Source: Clostridiales bacterium (GTDB taxonomy: Bacteria > Bacillota > Clostridia > Lachnospirales > Lachnospiraceae). From it: 64,000 nucleotides of DNA. The stretch covers positions 1 to 64,000 of the forward strand of contig JAJBTU010000010.1 of assembly GCA_020860715.1 (NCBI GenBank), in the 5' to 3' direction. Of this stretch, positions 63,857 to 64,000 are shown piece after piece. Numbering within the stretch: position 1 is the stretch's first letter; each line of letters begins with the position of its first letter. The notes below the pieces were generated by a model. The model did not search any database and was not told where the DNA came from. It saw nothing but the letters and a program-made list of their open reading frames with translations. Made by a program: the position numbers and the translations under genes.

Positions 63857-64000
63857 CTACAACAGGCTCACAATCCCCATACAGACCACAAAAAACCAGC
63901 CCACGATCGCCAGCGTACTCATTATCGTCCCCAGCTTACAGCAAAAATAGGACTTACAGTCATCCTGAAATCCCAGAAAACCATACCGCAGCCCCATCAG
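63857..64000 (-). CDS. C-terminus of a membrane protein (partial, runs off window)
   Basis: LMGLRYGFLGFQDDCKSYFCCKLGTIMSTLAIVGWFFVVCMGIVSLL*. Confidence 0.45.
   Translation of the reverse strand: MMGLRYGFLGFQDDCKSYFCCKLGTIMSTLAIVGWFFVVCMGIVSLL

Noticed and set aside
1-64000. CRISPR array
   Set aside because: No regularly spaced identical repeats of CRISPR size and no cas-like genes; the GGTTCA iterons are 11 bp apart and short.

Overview
AT-moderate Firmicutes chromosomal window, most likely Lachnospiraceae/Clostridia (inferred from SpoIIID, Csp-like S8 protease, DUF4317/DUF5721/DUF6809-type proteins). It is mostly ordinary housekeeping DNA: lysS, greA, dusB, birA, argF, plsY, feoAAB with a DtxR-type regulator, htpG, ABC exporters, glycoside hydrolases, and tRNA-Ala/tRNA-Val. 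Several stretches are not ordinary. (1) Structured palindromic elements sit inside open reading frames (GH43 gene, ABC exporter, YbaK-like gene) and share one nested, asymmetric hairpin design; they look like a family of palindromic elements inserted in frame. (2) A cysD-cysNC / PAPS-dependent sulfotransferase / TSUP transporter neighbourhood has no sulfate reductases in view. (3) A ~2 kb decayed island (26.67-28.75 kb) is bracketed by GGTTCA iterons, 11 bp apart on the left, and holds MNT-HEPN, an integrase stub, a tiny hydrophobic peptide and a broken rtcB. (4) Further cases of gene decay or rearrangement: an amino-acid permease fragment fused to an M18 aminopeptidase C-terminus, a frameshifted Zn-dependent phospholipase-like gene, and truncated carboxymuconolactone decarboxylase and XRE copies. 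(5) An S8 protease has Cys at the nucleophile position, one GH3 enzyme is circularly permuted, and a CIRCE element precedes htpG. All calls come from reading the sequence; no database search was run.
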